From an uncultured bacterium (GTDB taxonomy: Bacteria > Spirochaetota > UBA4802 > JAGODF01): a DNA stretch of 64,000 bases. Numbering within the stretch: the first letter of the stretch is position 1; every line of letters starts with the position of its first letter. The stretch spans positions 1 to 64,000 of the forward strand of contig CAKZSV010000057.1 of the NCBI GenBank assembly GCA_937921485.1. Reading direction: 5' to 3'. Positions 30,301 to 39,046 of the stretch are shown piece after piece. The notes beneath the pieces were generated by a model, which was not told the origin of the DNA, searched no databases, and saw only the letters and a list, made by a program, of their open reading frames with translations. Both the position numbers and the translations under genes were made by a program.

Positions 30301-32517
30301 AACGACCTGGCGGTTGCCAAACGTTTCGAACACTTTGTCAATGTTGATGCCGATCAGATTGTGTACATGTATAACTACATCACATCACCCGAACTTCATC
30401 TTGGCGAATCCGAGGAACTGAAAAACGAGGTGATGCGCCTTCTCGAACGCATTCGAGATATCGACGCGCTTGTTGCAGGCGGCATGGCGGAATCGTTCAT
30501 ACAGAATTTTTTAGCTTTTCGCGAAGAGTACAAGCGCGCATATCAGGCAGAACACCTCCGCATACATCCGCCAAACGCTCTGGCCGAATACGAAGCTTTG
30601 CGCCTCACCCCCGCATATCGCGTACTGGCAAATCTTCATCTCATCGAACCGATCGCGGTTGAGAATGACATTGTCGTTATCGAAAGGACGCTTTCCGAAC
30701 TCAATGCGGCACTCTGCCGGCGCCCGATTCAAAAAGAGCTCAACGAAAAGCCGTACTGCGAATGCAGGCTGAAGCGCTCCGATACAGGAATAACGCCGGA
30801 AAAAATCCGTTCGATGATCCATCGCGGCATTGCGGAATATTTCGCCGCGTTGAAATCGGATGACATTGCCGCGAAAATTTCCAGCTTCTGCGGTTTACTT
30901 CTCTCATCCGGCGAAAAGGATAAGCGCGATGCGCTGAAATCCTTTTATGAAACGGATCCGGCAGCAACATCCGAAACAGATCTGCTCCGGATAGTAACCC
31001 GCGAAAGTGCACTTCTGTGCAACCGCGCGCTTTCAACGAATACGCAGGTTATTGAAAAAAATATCGATGAACTCGTGCATCTCTTTGAGGGGCGCCGCGG
31101 CGGAAAAGCCGATTTCGTCCGCATTTTTTCAGAATGGCTCGACCGCGATCTGCCTCACGATAGAGAAATAATATTTTACATCACCAGCACCGACCCGGCA
31201 TTCCGGAAAACTTTGCTTCCCGATATTGCGATGGATGCGTTACGAAAGGAATTTCCGGGGAAAAGCGACGATATCATTTTGAAAGCGCTTGCACTCTTCT
31301 ACATTTCATTTGAAGCGGATGAGGATAAAGCCATCGCACTCATATCAAAGCTTTTGCATGTGGAAATAACCGGAAAAGCTATCCGGCAATTTCTCGAAAA
31401 CCACAGCGATTTCATTTCTTCCGATACAAACTGGGAAGAGCTTTTTGATACAGGAGAACTTTCCGAAGTGATTGCCGCACTTGATCTCGATAATGCTTCA
31501 AACGAAAAAATCGCTGAAATCTACAACGCTTCCAGGGGCTTTCCCTCAATCAGAACCGACATCGCTGCGAGGTTATTAAATAACATTGTTACGTTTTCAT
31601 CAAAGCATGAATCGCTTTTCAAAGCGGATGACTCAATTCACGGGGAATTACTCTCTTTCATCATCAGGCTTAAAGCCGCACAAAAAAATTATTTGCGTGA
31701 ATCGGCACGCAGCGATGAATTCAGCGGCGCGGTGTTCCGATGGGCATTCGAAACGATGTATCTTGCAGAGCGGATACATCAGATATCAATAAATCAGAAT
31801 ATTGCCACCGACAGAATTGCATCCTCCGCGCTCGCGCTAAAGCAGGAAACAGAAAATACCTGCGCGCATCTTTTTGCCGCAAAAATTGCCGACTGGGAAA
31901 ACGATGCAACTGCAAAGATTTCAGCGCTTCACGATTTCATTCACAACGTACATTCTCCGCTGATACTCCTTTTCGACGCAATGCGCTACGATATCTTTTT
32001 AGCTGTGTTGCCGTTTTTTGAAAGAAGCGGATGGAAACATAAAAACGATTCGTTTTACCTGGCGCCCCTACCCTCGGACACCCAGGCTTTCAGGGAAGCG
32101 CTGTTTCCGCACATTGAGCTTGTAAACGGAATCGAATTTGAATATCTGGAAACCAGATACATATTTTTGTCTGCAGCCGAGCGCGAGTACAAACGGGAGG
32201 AGCTCATCTCACTTCTGGAAGCCAATCCCGATACTGCGATTATTCTTTCAATCGGACTTCTGGATGAAAAGATACATGGAACTTCACAGAGCACGGGAAG
32301 CATTGCGCTTGAACTTTCACTTTTCTGCGAGCAAACGATTGTGCCGCTTTTAAACTCTGTCGCTTCACAGCGCGATATCATCATAATGAACGATCACGGT
32401 TTCATTGAACATCAGCAGTATGCACAGAAAAGCGAGCCGCGCTACTCACACGGCGGCAACAGCTTTCAGGAACGAATAGTATTTGCATCGTGGCATGTAA
32501 AAAACCGAAAGCACTGA
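27283..32517 (+). CDS. PglY/BrxC-like (DUF6079-like) P-loop ATPase fused to a C-terminal PglZ-like phosphatase domain
   Basis: 1744 aa; Walker A GGYGSGKS, Walker B GGIFLLVDELSEFL; C-terminus DAMRYD...LPSDTQ...LLDEKIHG...MNDHGF...RYSHGGNSFQERIVF, matching PglZ/alkaline-phosphatase superfamily metal-ligand layout. Confidence 0.75.
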   Translation: MKTIQDLIEVPEVETVVQVSALKTCDEHSRKRRFIDTFVISDDILGGLHAIASALGRDTGTGFLLKGGYGSGKSHFIAFVASLLFHPHLISAIPSLKGEFSDNIIKITSHPILPVFLTLTDYPATSGLSEVIIDAISESLVAANLRNPIADSAGVADDFARIMLPGLKDQFDEYLRKHGMSHFENASQFERNTLVLGFLKDCNIPFRPHYNFRKLFESIDAIAKEKFPGGIFLLVDELSEFLRSRSRQELISEDIRFIQFLGEHASRTRFWALFSMQEAIEEVADITAEGLNRVKDRYPVRINLTAFHLRELVEKRLLKKKEHAFRVIDEIHALLLDAFPQLKISREEFRAIYPIHPATFAMLESIAGLFSKARGLVDFIVTEIAGDSNRGISGMLGDSANTLLLPDRIFDHFRNNLQESVQYNRMVSVIFNAIERAAASHFKKENDVSVALRAAKLIVLHQILPDKKSPSALELANLLVENRFQIDPAINYTFMREKILKGLEQIWPFLRCERGATPLEDRFYLTGEESPLNRFEKTAQQFLQTVPNAEKQALWFFISRLRDEEIPLGEIKSSERSARFQFENTMREGMIFLKDPSAFSNQDIDALKFKLARSESDFAIIIGFPSQKRDERERFREICASITPPFCDSVFFWQPREADNREQQVLKGHFARLRVAENETMLPEDKSVRERIEESKKDGTRIIKSLYAEGSVFSFADGAVKQHDLLFTNSFDKTVELFTRDSLKRIFSAHSKIMPTVPISSPETYHQIIMLFSEKSEIDFNFEGSRLLKNAVDSILKNSGLLAIVQSQYKISPDPSKNSFLKDLLTSIDSAAFPFEELYFQFRKGKYGIQKDLFCLYLFFLTAAGYLTLKRAGRTLRPSSLDLRTIQSADEILPGEELSALFVEKYHLLGTFAEGLKPKNIHLQAQEAVWDRLVTFKRLEEDRISELLEKLNALERLPVFAKNPLSTIRSSLQMLLFFLKNIKTGRSAKDGLNQLIEALPEGISIENDLAVAKRFEHFVNVDADQIVYMYNYITSPELHLGESEELKNEVMRLLERIRDIDALVAGGMAESFIQNFLAFREEYKRAYQAEHLRIHPPNALAEYEALRLTPAYRVLANLHLIEPIAVENDIVVIERTLSELNAALCRRPIQKELNEKPYCECRLKRSDTGITPEKIRSMIHRGIAEYFAALKSDDIAAKISSFCGLLLSSGEKDKRDALKSFYETDPAATSETDLLRIVTRESALLCNRALSTNTQVIEKNIDELVHLFEGRRGGKADFVRIFSEWLDRDLPHDREIIFYITSTDPAFRKTLLPDIAMDALRKEFPGKSDDIILKALALFYISFEADEDKAIALISKLLHVEITGKAIRQFLENHSDFISSDTNWEELFDTGELSEVIAALDLDNASNEKIAEIYNASRGFPSIRTDIAARLLNNIVTFSSKHESLFKADDSIHGELLSFIIRLKAAQKNYLRESARSDEFSGAVFRWAFETMYLAERIHQISINQNIATDRIASSALALKQETENTCAHLFAAKIADWENDATAKISALHDFIHNVHSPLILLFDAMRYDIFLAVLPFFERSGWKHKNDSFYLAPLPSDTQAFREALFPHIELVNGIEFEYLETRYIFLSAAEREYKREELISLLEANPDTAIILSIGLLDEKIHGTSQSTGSIALELSLFCEQTIVPLLNSVASQRDIIIMNDHGFIEHQQYAQKSEPRYSHGGNSFQERIVFASWHVKNRKH

Positions 32518-32682
32518 AAACATCATCCCTAAGGAAAGCAATATCCCCTCACAGTATAATATTGCCTGCAGTTAAAGAATCCATGGGAATGCATTATCCA
32601 TAAATTTTTTAATAAAATATTACTTGCAAAAAACTATTCATAAAAATGTGTTACCAGAAGAATACTTTTTTGTAATTATTTT

Positions 32683-33204
32683 ATGCATGAAGAGCAATCC
32701 ATATCGCAGATCATCACTGCCGCGGTTATCGTCGCCTGCGGCGTCATATTCCCGGTGCTCTTTCATCTGATGGGGCTTGGGTCGGTGTTCTTACCGATGT
32801 TCATACCGCTGGCAGCCGGTTCATTTTTTCTTTCACCGCGCATGGCGACTGGCACCGGAGCAATTACCCCCCTTGCCTCCGCTTTTCTCACCGGCATGCC
32901 CCCGCTCTATCCGCCGATGGCAGTAGTGATGATGGCGGAATTAGCACTCTTTTGCGGCATCATATCACTTCTGCGTCATCATTCCCGCATACCTGCTTTT
33001 TTTATCGTCGCAATCGCAATAGCTGTCGACAGGGTAATCCTCTATGGTATCATGGCTCACGTGATGCCGCTCTTCAATATTTCACCGGTGCTGTTTACAT
33101 TGTTTGACATCATAAAAAGTTTCCCCGGCATCATACTACTGCTGATAATAACTCCAATTGCAATCCAGGGCATTGCAAGAATCCTGCAAAGGAATGCACA
33201 CTAA
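32683..33204 (+). CDS. ECF transporter S (substrate-binding) component-like membrane protein
   Basis: About 5-6 TM segments; first gene of a cassette with CbiQ-like and ABC ATPase genes. Confidence 0.6.
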   Translation: MHEEQSISQIITAAVIVACGVIFPVLFHLMGLGSVFLPMFIPLAAGSFFLSPRMATGTGAITPLASAFLTGMPPLYPPMAVVMMAELALFCGIISLLRHHSRIPAFFIVAIAIAVDRVILYGIMAHVMPLFNISPVLFTLFDIIKSFPGIILLLIITPIAIQGIARILQRNAH

Positions 33205-33206
33205 CG

Positions 33207-33818
33207 ATGGAACGCTCATACAAAGAAAAAATTGCTTATTTCAATGAAATAAGCGCGCGCTGGGATGACATCGCCGGCAATGACGAGAAACGATTCATGA
33301 AGCTTCGCGACGCATTTTCCCTGATCGCGCTTGAACCCAACGCAACGGTGCTTGATGCCGGATGCGGAACAGGGGTTCTTTTTCCGCTGATTCGCGAGCG
33401 CATCGGCCATAAAGGACATATCATTGCAGTGGATGCCTCGGATAAAATGATTGAGGAAGCAAAAAAGCGCCATGGCGATGACATACGCTACATTGCCGCA
33501 CCGCTTGAATCGGCCGATATTCCCCGTGCAAGCGTTGATGCGATACTCATGTTCGCAGTGTTTCCCCATATCGAAGATAAACGCGCCGCACTATTGCAAT
33601 GCCATCATCTTCTCAAAACCAATGGAAGGCTCTACATCTTTCATCTTTCCGACACACAAAGCCTCAACGCATTTCATCGGGGTCTGGACGCGCCGGTGCG
33701 CCACGACGTGATGCCGAACCGCGAAGAGCTTGAAACGCTTTTTACCCAAACCGGTTTTACCATGGCACGCTATATCGATCAACCGAAGCTGAATTTCATT
33801 GAGGCGATTCGCTCATGA
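33207..33818 (+). CDS. Class I SAM-dependent methyltransferase
   Basis: VLDAGCGTGVLFPLIRERIGHKGHIIAVDASDKMIEEAKKRHGDD...ILMFAVFPHIEDKRAALLQCHHLLKTNGRLYIFH. Confidence 0.9.
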   Translation: MERSYKEKIAYFNEISARWDDIAGNDEKRFMKLRDAFSLIALEPNATVLDAGCGTGVLFPLIRERIGHKGHIIAVDASDKMIEEAKKRHGDDIRYIAAPLESADIPRASVDAILMFAVFPHIEDKRAALLQCHHLLKTNGRLYIFHLSDTQSLNAFHRGLDAPVRHDVMPNREELETLFTQTGFTMARYIDQPKLNFIEAIRS

Positions 33819-34471
33819 ACGCGTTTCTGATGGCAAAGCTATTAACTGCGATTCTGGCGTTTCTCTTTTGCGCTATTCCATCACAGATGTCGATTTTGCA
33901 CACCGCCTCCTGTCTTTTTCTGTGCGCGATGTTCATTTATCGAATTCCCGGATTTCATCGCACGCGCGTTCTGATACTCGTACCTTTCATCATCACCATC
34001 GCAGGCATGCAATTTCTCTCATCCTCACAGCCGCGCGAGTATCATCAGATAGCCGTAACCGCAATTAAAATTTTCTGCACCGGCAGCATTGTCATAAGCG
34101 CGCGATTCTTCATCGGCACGGAAGCGGTAAAATGGCTGGCGCATGCGCTCCCTCATACAGCCGGCATTTTTCTGCTCATTTTTCTTCGGACATTCCATTA
34201 CCTGTTTCGGCTGAATACGATGATCATCTTTCAGCTCTCCTCCCGGCTGAATCTCGCGTCAAAGGAAAAATATTACATTCCTAAATATTATTCAATTGCG
34301 ATGCTCTACAATCAGTTTCGCGCCATGCATCTGTACCGCAATGGTTTTCTCTCGCGCTCTGTCGCTGAAATATCCGAACCCGAGATATTTTTTTCTGAGT
34401 CGTCATTCGACCGAACGCTCGTACTTCTCGTTATCATCATCGCATCGCTTTACATCATTCTGCACGCTTGA
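33815..34471 (+). CDS. ECF transporter transmembrane (T, CbiQ/EcfT-like) component
   Basis: Multi-TM protein, RSVAEISEPE-type cytoplasmic loop region, overlaps methyltransferase and ATPase genes. Confidence 0.7.
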   Translation: MNAFLMAKLLTAILAFLFCAIPSQMSILHTASCLFLCAMFIYRIPGFHRTRVLILVPFIITIAGMQFLSSSQPREYHQIAVTAIKIFCTGSIVISARFFIGTEAVKWLAHALPHTAGIFLLIFLRTFHYLFRLNTMIIFQLSSRLNLASKEKYYIPKYYSIAMLYNQFRAMHLYRNGFLSRSVAEISEPEIFFSESSFDRTLVLLVIIIASLYIILHA

Positions 34472-35172
34472 GGAACTATATGCCGCTTGCATCAATTCAC
34501 CACGTTTCGTATATCTATCCGGATGGAACTGCCGCGCTTTCGGATATTTCATTCACCATTGAACACGGTGAAAAAATCGCACTCATTGGTAATAACGGCT
34601 CGGGGAAATCGACATTGCTGTATCTTTTAGGCGCGCTTCTCCTTCCGTCAAAGGGCAGTATTTCCCTGGAGGGCATTGCGCTTTCCCGCACCACAAAATC
34701 GGCACTTCGCAAAAATGTCGGCATGCTCTTTTCGCAGGTGGAATATCAGTTCATCATGCCTGATTGTCTCAACGATGTGATGCTGAGCATCAGGGAAGGA
34801 ACCAAAGAAGAACGAAAAGAGCAGGCAATGCAGTATCTGCGTCACGTAAATCTCGACGCATATTTCAATCACAATCCGCTTTTTCTTTCAAGCGGGCAGA
34901 TGAAACGCGCTGCGCTCGCCTCGGTGCTGGCAAAAAAACCTGCGCTTCTTCTGCTCGATGAGCCGCTGGCAAGCCTGGATAAGCCATCATCCCGCGCGGT
35001 GCTTGATATCCTCACCTCGCACACAATTGCCATGCTGTTTGCCACCCACTCACGCCACGCGGTGGAATCGCTCGCGCAGCGCGTGATTGTGCTCGATGGC
35101 GGATGCATTGTGTATGATGGTTCGCCGAAAAGCCGCGATGCAAAAAAACATTTCGAAAACATTTTGCTATAA
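34468..35172 (+). CDS. ECF/ABC transporter ATP-binding protein (CbiO/EcfA-like)
   Basis: Walker A IGNNGSGKSTLLYLLGALL; signature LSSGQMKRAALASVLAKKPALLLLDEPLASLD. Confidence 0.93.
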   Translation: MRNYMPLASIHHVSYIYPDGTAALSDISFTIEHGEKIALIGNNGSGKSTLLYLLGALLLPSKGSISLEGIALSRTTKSALRKNVGMLFSQVEYQFIMPDCLNDVMLSIREGTKEERKEQAMQYLRHVNLDAYFNHNPLFLSSGQMKRAALASVLAKKPALLLLDEPLASLDKPSSRAVLDILTSHTIAMLFATHSRHAVESLAQRVIVLDGGCIVYDGSPKSRDAKKHFENILL

Positions 35173-35226
35173 GAAAGGGCACGGATGTGCCGCACCCCTT
35201 TCACATGTGACACATGCCGATTAATC

Positions 35227-37164
35227 TTACAACGTCGCGGAAAGCCCCGCGACAAAATGGAATCCGGGCATAGGATATTCACAATACGAATTTCCAAGCG
35301 GCGGCACTAACACCGCAAAGGTGGAATACTCCCTGTCGGTGATATTGTAGAAATTCGCAAAGGCGGTGTATTTCTGCCACAGCGTATAGGAAACTCGCGC
35401 ATTTGCGACAAAGTAGGCATCAAATTCCTTTTGCCCGGCGGTATCAGCATAGAGACCGTTGACGTATTCTCCATTCATCTCCAGCCGCACTCCGGCCATG
35501 CCGAACACAAAACCGCCGATGAGCCTATGCTTCGGCACATACGCAAGATACACATCGTCTTGCTCGTTCGCGATATAGGAATAACCAGCATTGACAGAAA
35601 GCCATTCAAATGCTTTCACACTCACACCGGCCTCAGCGCCATTGTAGGTGAAATCGGGCGCATTCGTCCAGGCGTTATTCTGATATACGAATTGATCCTT
35701 TGAATAAATCCTGAAGCCGGCACATTTCAGAGTGACCCTCTCAAAAAGCTCCTGTGAAATACCCGCCTCAATGCTCGTGTAGGTTTCGGGCGCAAGGTCG
35801 GTCCCCGTCTCCAGAATCGTATTTGTGGCGGGGAACATTTTCACGAAGTACTGGCGGATATCCGGAAGTTTAAATCCCTTCGCGATATTTGAATATATTT
35901 TCGTTTTATCCAGAGGGCGAACGGCCGCGCCTGCCTGCCAGGCAGTAAAGCCCCCATATTCAGAATTGTGCGTATAACGCGCACCGCCACTTATGCTGAT
36001 CATGTCCTTCAAGAAACTCTGTTGAAGCAAGCCGTAGCCTGAGGTGTCATGAATGAATTCATCATCAATATAATACGCTCCCGTCGAAACATTTTTCGCG
36101 CTCCCTCCCCATCGGCGCCATTCTGCTCCTGCGATGACGGTCCCCCCTTCCCATGGACGGATACTTTCCTTCAAACGAAGCGCATAACTTTTATCATCCG
36201 ACTCAAAGATATCATTCCCCGTATTCGTCCGTATTGATTCATGATGGCCAAAATTTCCCTCTGCCTGAAGCGACCCGCTGAAAATCCGGTAATCGTGCGA
36301 AAGCTTCGCTGCCACGCCCCCGCGCTGAATGGTAAACTCCTCAAGTAAATTGAGCTGATTGGTAAGCGGCGCGGGCGCGAGCGCAGAAATACCGCTGGGG
36401 CCCGGATCGTGAATAGTTTGCTTGATACCAAAGCTGTCGATTGAAAAGTACCAGCTCTTTGAAAGCGCATACCCCGCATGGACGTTTCCGCTGTGCTGGG
36501 TGAACTGCGAAGTAAACTCTTTCCCATTGAACGTCTGCTGCCAATCGCCATCGCTGTGCTGAAACTGATAGCCAATGCTGTAATCAAGCGCACCGAGCTT
36601 CCCCCTGTGATAAAGATAGTCTTCGGTGGTATTCCACATGCCGTAAGAAGCCTGAAGGTCAGTTGTGAATCCATCCTGCGTCTGCTTTTTCGTGATAATA
36701 TTAATCACACCGCCCATGGCCGATGAACCGAAAAGCACCGGCTGGGGACCTATGAGCACCTCAATCTGTTCTACATTCTTCATAGTGAGCACATCTGCTA
36801 CCGGATGGCCCATAATTCCCATGGTGGTATCCATGCCATTGTATAATACAGGTATGCCGGTGGTAGGCCCCCATCCAGATTTTCCAATGCCGCGAATGGA
36901 CATGGTGGCCGAGCCGCTTCGCGCGACTCCATAGCCCATTGGCCGATTCGAGGGACTGTAAAAAGAAGGCACAGCATTTTTTATGACACTCACTAAATCA
37001 GTCGCACCGCTTTCTTTTATTTTTTCAGTTTTTATTGTCTGATATGCGCCGGGGTATAATTGCGTGTCGGTGATAATAATATCAGATAAAACCATTGTGT
37101 CGTCATCTGCAAGAGCCGGAAGAGATAGAAGGGATATTAGCAGCAAAGCAATTATTCTTATCAT
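35227..37164 (-). CDS. TonB-dependent outer-membrane receptor
   Basis: Signal peptide; plug domain SATMSIRGIGKSGWGPTTGIPVLYNGMDTTMGIMGHPVADVLTMKNVEQIEVLIGPQPVLFGSSAMGGVINIITKK; beta-barrel C-terminus. Confidence 0.93.
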   Translation of the reverse strand: MIRIIALLLISLLSLPALADDDTMVLSDIIITDTQLYPGAYQTIKTEKIKESGATDLVSVIKNAVPSFYSPSNRPMGYGVARSGSATMSIRGIGKSGWGPTTGIPVLYNGMDTTMGIMGHPVADVLTMKNVEQIEVLIGPQPVLFGSSAMGGVINIITKKQTQDGFTTDLQASYGMWNTTEDYLYHRGKLGALDYSIGYQFQHSDGDWQQTFNGKEFTSQFTQHSGNVHAGYALSKSWYFSIDSFGIKQTIHDPGPSGISALAPAPLTNQLNLLEEFTIQRGGVAAKLSHDYRIFSGSLQAEGNFGHHESIRTNTGNDIFESDDKSYALRLKESIRPWEGGTVIAGAEWRRWGGSAKNVSTGAYYIDDEFIHDTSGYGLLQQSFLKDMISISGGARYTHNSEYGGFTAWQAGAAVRPLDKTKIYSNIAKGFKLPDIRQYFVKMFPATNTILETGTDLAPETYTSIEAGISQELFERVTLKCAGFRIYSKDQFVYQNNAWTNAPDFTYNGAEAGVSVKAFEWLSVNAGYSYIANEQDDVYLAYVPKHRLIGGFVFGMAGVRLEMNGEYVNGLYADTAGQKEFDAYFVANARVSYTLWQKYTAFANFYNITDREYSTFAVLVPPLGNSYCEYPMPGFHFVAGLSATL

Positions 37165-37190
37165 GTTACTTCTCCTTGAATAATAAAATT

Positions 37191-37226
37191 TTGTGTTATA
37201 TTTTATTTATTTGTGTTATTTGTCAA
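37191..37226 (-). promoter_or_regulatory. Candidate promoter/operator of the TonB receptor gene
   Basis: Minus strand TTGACA followed by direct repeats ATAACACAA at 37211-37219 and 37191-37199 (20-bp period), 27-62 bp upstream of ATG. Confidence 0.45.
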
Positions 37227-37348
37227 TAGTTTTCGCACTTTTTTAAATTTTGTAAGAGGCGATACATTATTTTGCTTGCAATAATACTATACATATGTAG
37301 TGTTTTATTGCCGCACTTTCGATAAAACCTATTCTGCATGGAGGCTAA

Positions 37349-37837
37349 ATGATGATACGGACAAGCTACATGATGACCAGGGAAGTGTTATTGCTGCTCA
37401 AAGAAGCCGAGATGAAGACCGGATATGCGATGATTGATTTAATCATTGCGGTGATACGCTATGCAATGCGGCATCATGCAAAGTACGAACGGGAGCATGG
37501 AAGGATTGAATATCAGAAGCGCTTCGATGTAGAAGGGGTGCCAATACCGAAATTCCGTGTGAAGATAAAAATCCTTGAACGCGAGTATGATTATTTTAAT
37601 GATATGCGGAGGTTTTTCAGGAGGTCGATTTCGCATGTGATCGCGATTGCGGTGCTGGAATATCTGCCCGCCCTGGTGGAGCGCATTGAGAAGGGTGAGT
37701 ATGATGAGGAAGTGGAGAGTTATCCCTACAAAAGCTGTGCAATTTATGATAAATGTATAGAAGAAGCTACCGTTTATCACATCTGGTGGGGATTACCGAG
37801 CGACCCGGCGCTACTTGCCGCTGAATTCGCCCGTTAA
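37349..37837 (+). CDS. Conserved hypothetical protein, paralogue of 61844..62326 (possibly DUF1564-like)
   Basis: Shares RIxYQKRxD, EYxxFxxMRxFFRRSISxVxAIAVxxYL and IWWGxP with the second copy. Confidence 0.7.
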   Translation: MMIRTSYMMTREVLLLLKEAEMKTGYAMIDLIIAVIRYAMRHHAKYEREHGRIEYQKRFDVEGVPIPKFRVKIKILEREYDYFNDMRRFFRRSISHVIAIAVLEYLPALVERIEKGEYDEEVESYPYKSCAIYDKCIEEATVYHIWWGLPSDPALLAAEFAR

Positions 37838-38032
37838 AACCACTAAAAAATCCACGTTTTTTAAAACCGTCTTATCCAGGGAAGGGACATCTATGCCTTA
37901 CGGTCACCAATCATACCTGATGAAACAATACGGCAAAAAATATTGATTTAGTCGTTTTGAGGTTTCTTTGTTTGTTATAAGTACCGCTAAAAGATAATCA
38001 ATTTACATAAATTTTTTTAGACACAAAGAAAA

Positions 38033-39046
38033 TCATTCAATAAACTCTTCCTTCTCTTTCTTTATTGTAATCACTCCCGCATCGTTGAGGTTTTTCATTA
38101 CGCTCACAATCATGTCGCGCGCGCCCTGAATTTCTGAAACCCGAATCGGCCCCATTGCATCCATATCGGAAAGAATATCCGTTGCGCGGTTGCGGCTCAT
38201 GTTGCGGAAGAATTTTATTCTGATGGCATCGCCGGCGCCTTTGAGCGCGCGCGCGATGGTTGTATCATCATCAATCTCATCAATGAGAATGCGCATTTCC
38301 CGGTTATCAAGATTAAGGACGTGGTCGAACGTATAGATTTTATCGCGGATATCGCGGGCCACATCGGGAAGGTTTTTTTCGAAATAATCCATGAGCGATT
38401 TTTCCTGATCGCCGCTCATGTAATTTAAAATTGAAACGAGAGTATCAACCCCGCCGGTGCTCTCAAAGCCCGGACCCGCTTTGTATTTGTCATACTTGCG
38501 CCGAAGCACCCGGGCTATTTCCACCACCGCTTCCGGCGTGGTCTTGTCCATTTTTGCCATGCGCTTCGCCACTTCGCGCGCCATGTTCGGCTCGAGTTTT
38601 TTCAGCACTTCGGCGGCTTTTTTTGGGGGGATATGCGCAAGCGTCACGGTGATTGTTTGGGGATGTTCATCCGCCAGAAAGGTCACGATGAGTTCGGCAT
38701 CGACATCATTTAAAAATTCAAATCCTTTTTCGAGATCCTTTTGAGAGAGTTTATTGAAAACCTCCCTGGCCTTTTCCTCACCGAGTGCCGCCGCGATGAG
38801 CTCTCTGGCAACATTTTCGCCTCCAAACGATACCCCGCGCTGTTTTTTCAGCTCAATCATAAATTCACCGATGAGGTCTTCCTTTTCTTCTGCGGTGAGT
38901 TTCTGAATCTTTGCGATTTCCGCCGCCAGTCTATTGACGCTCGCTTCATCTAAATGTTTGATGACTTCGGTGGCCACTTCGGGCCCTAGCGCCACCATCA
39001 GCGCGGCAGCCTTCTCCACGCCTGTCATTTCATGGAGCGGTTTCAT
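38033..39046 (-). CDS. fliG: Flagellar motor switch protein FliG
   Basis: MTGVEKAAALMVALGPEVATEVIKHLDEASVNRLAAEIA...FLADEHPQTITVTLAHIPPKKAAEVLKKL...FDHVLNLDNREMRILIDEIDDDTTIARALKGAGDAIRIKFFRNMSRNRA; start reset to MKPLHEM, TGATG coupling to rnfB-like gene. Confidence 0.95.
   Translation of the reverse strand: MKPLHEMTGVEKAAALMVALGPEVATEVIKHLDEASVNRLAAEIAKIQKLTAEEKEDLIGEFMIELKKQRGVSFGGENVARELIAAALGEEKAREVFNKLSQKDLEKGFEFLNDVDAELIVTFLADEHPQTITVTLAHIPPKKAAEVLKKLEPNMAREVAKRMAKMDKTTPEAVVEIARVLRRKYDKYKAGPGFESTGGVDTLVSILNYMSGDQEKSLMDYFEKNLPDVARDIRDKIYTFDHVLNLDNREMRILIDEIDDDTTIARALKGAGDAIRIKFFRNMSRNRATDILSDMDAMGPIRVSEIQGARDMIVSVMKNLNDAGVITIKKEKEEFIE

Noticed and set aside
33207-33818. SAM methyltransferase considered as a PglX-like partner of the PglY/PglZ fusion
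   Set aside because: Small class I fold without a DNA-methylase NPPY/DPPY motif, and translationally linked to the ECF cassette instead.
35173-35202. GAAAGGG...CCCTTTC inverted repeat between the ABC ATPase and TonB genes
   Set aside because: No T-tract on either strand; could be a terminator but support is too weak to list.
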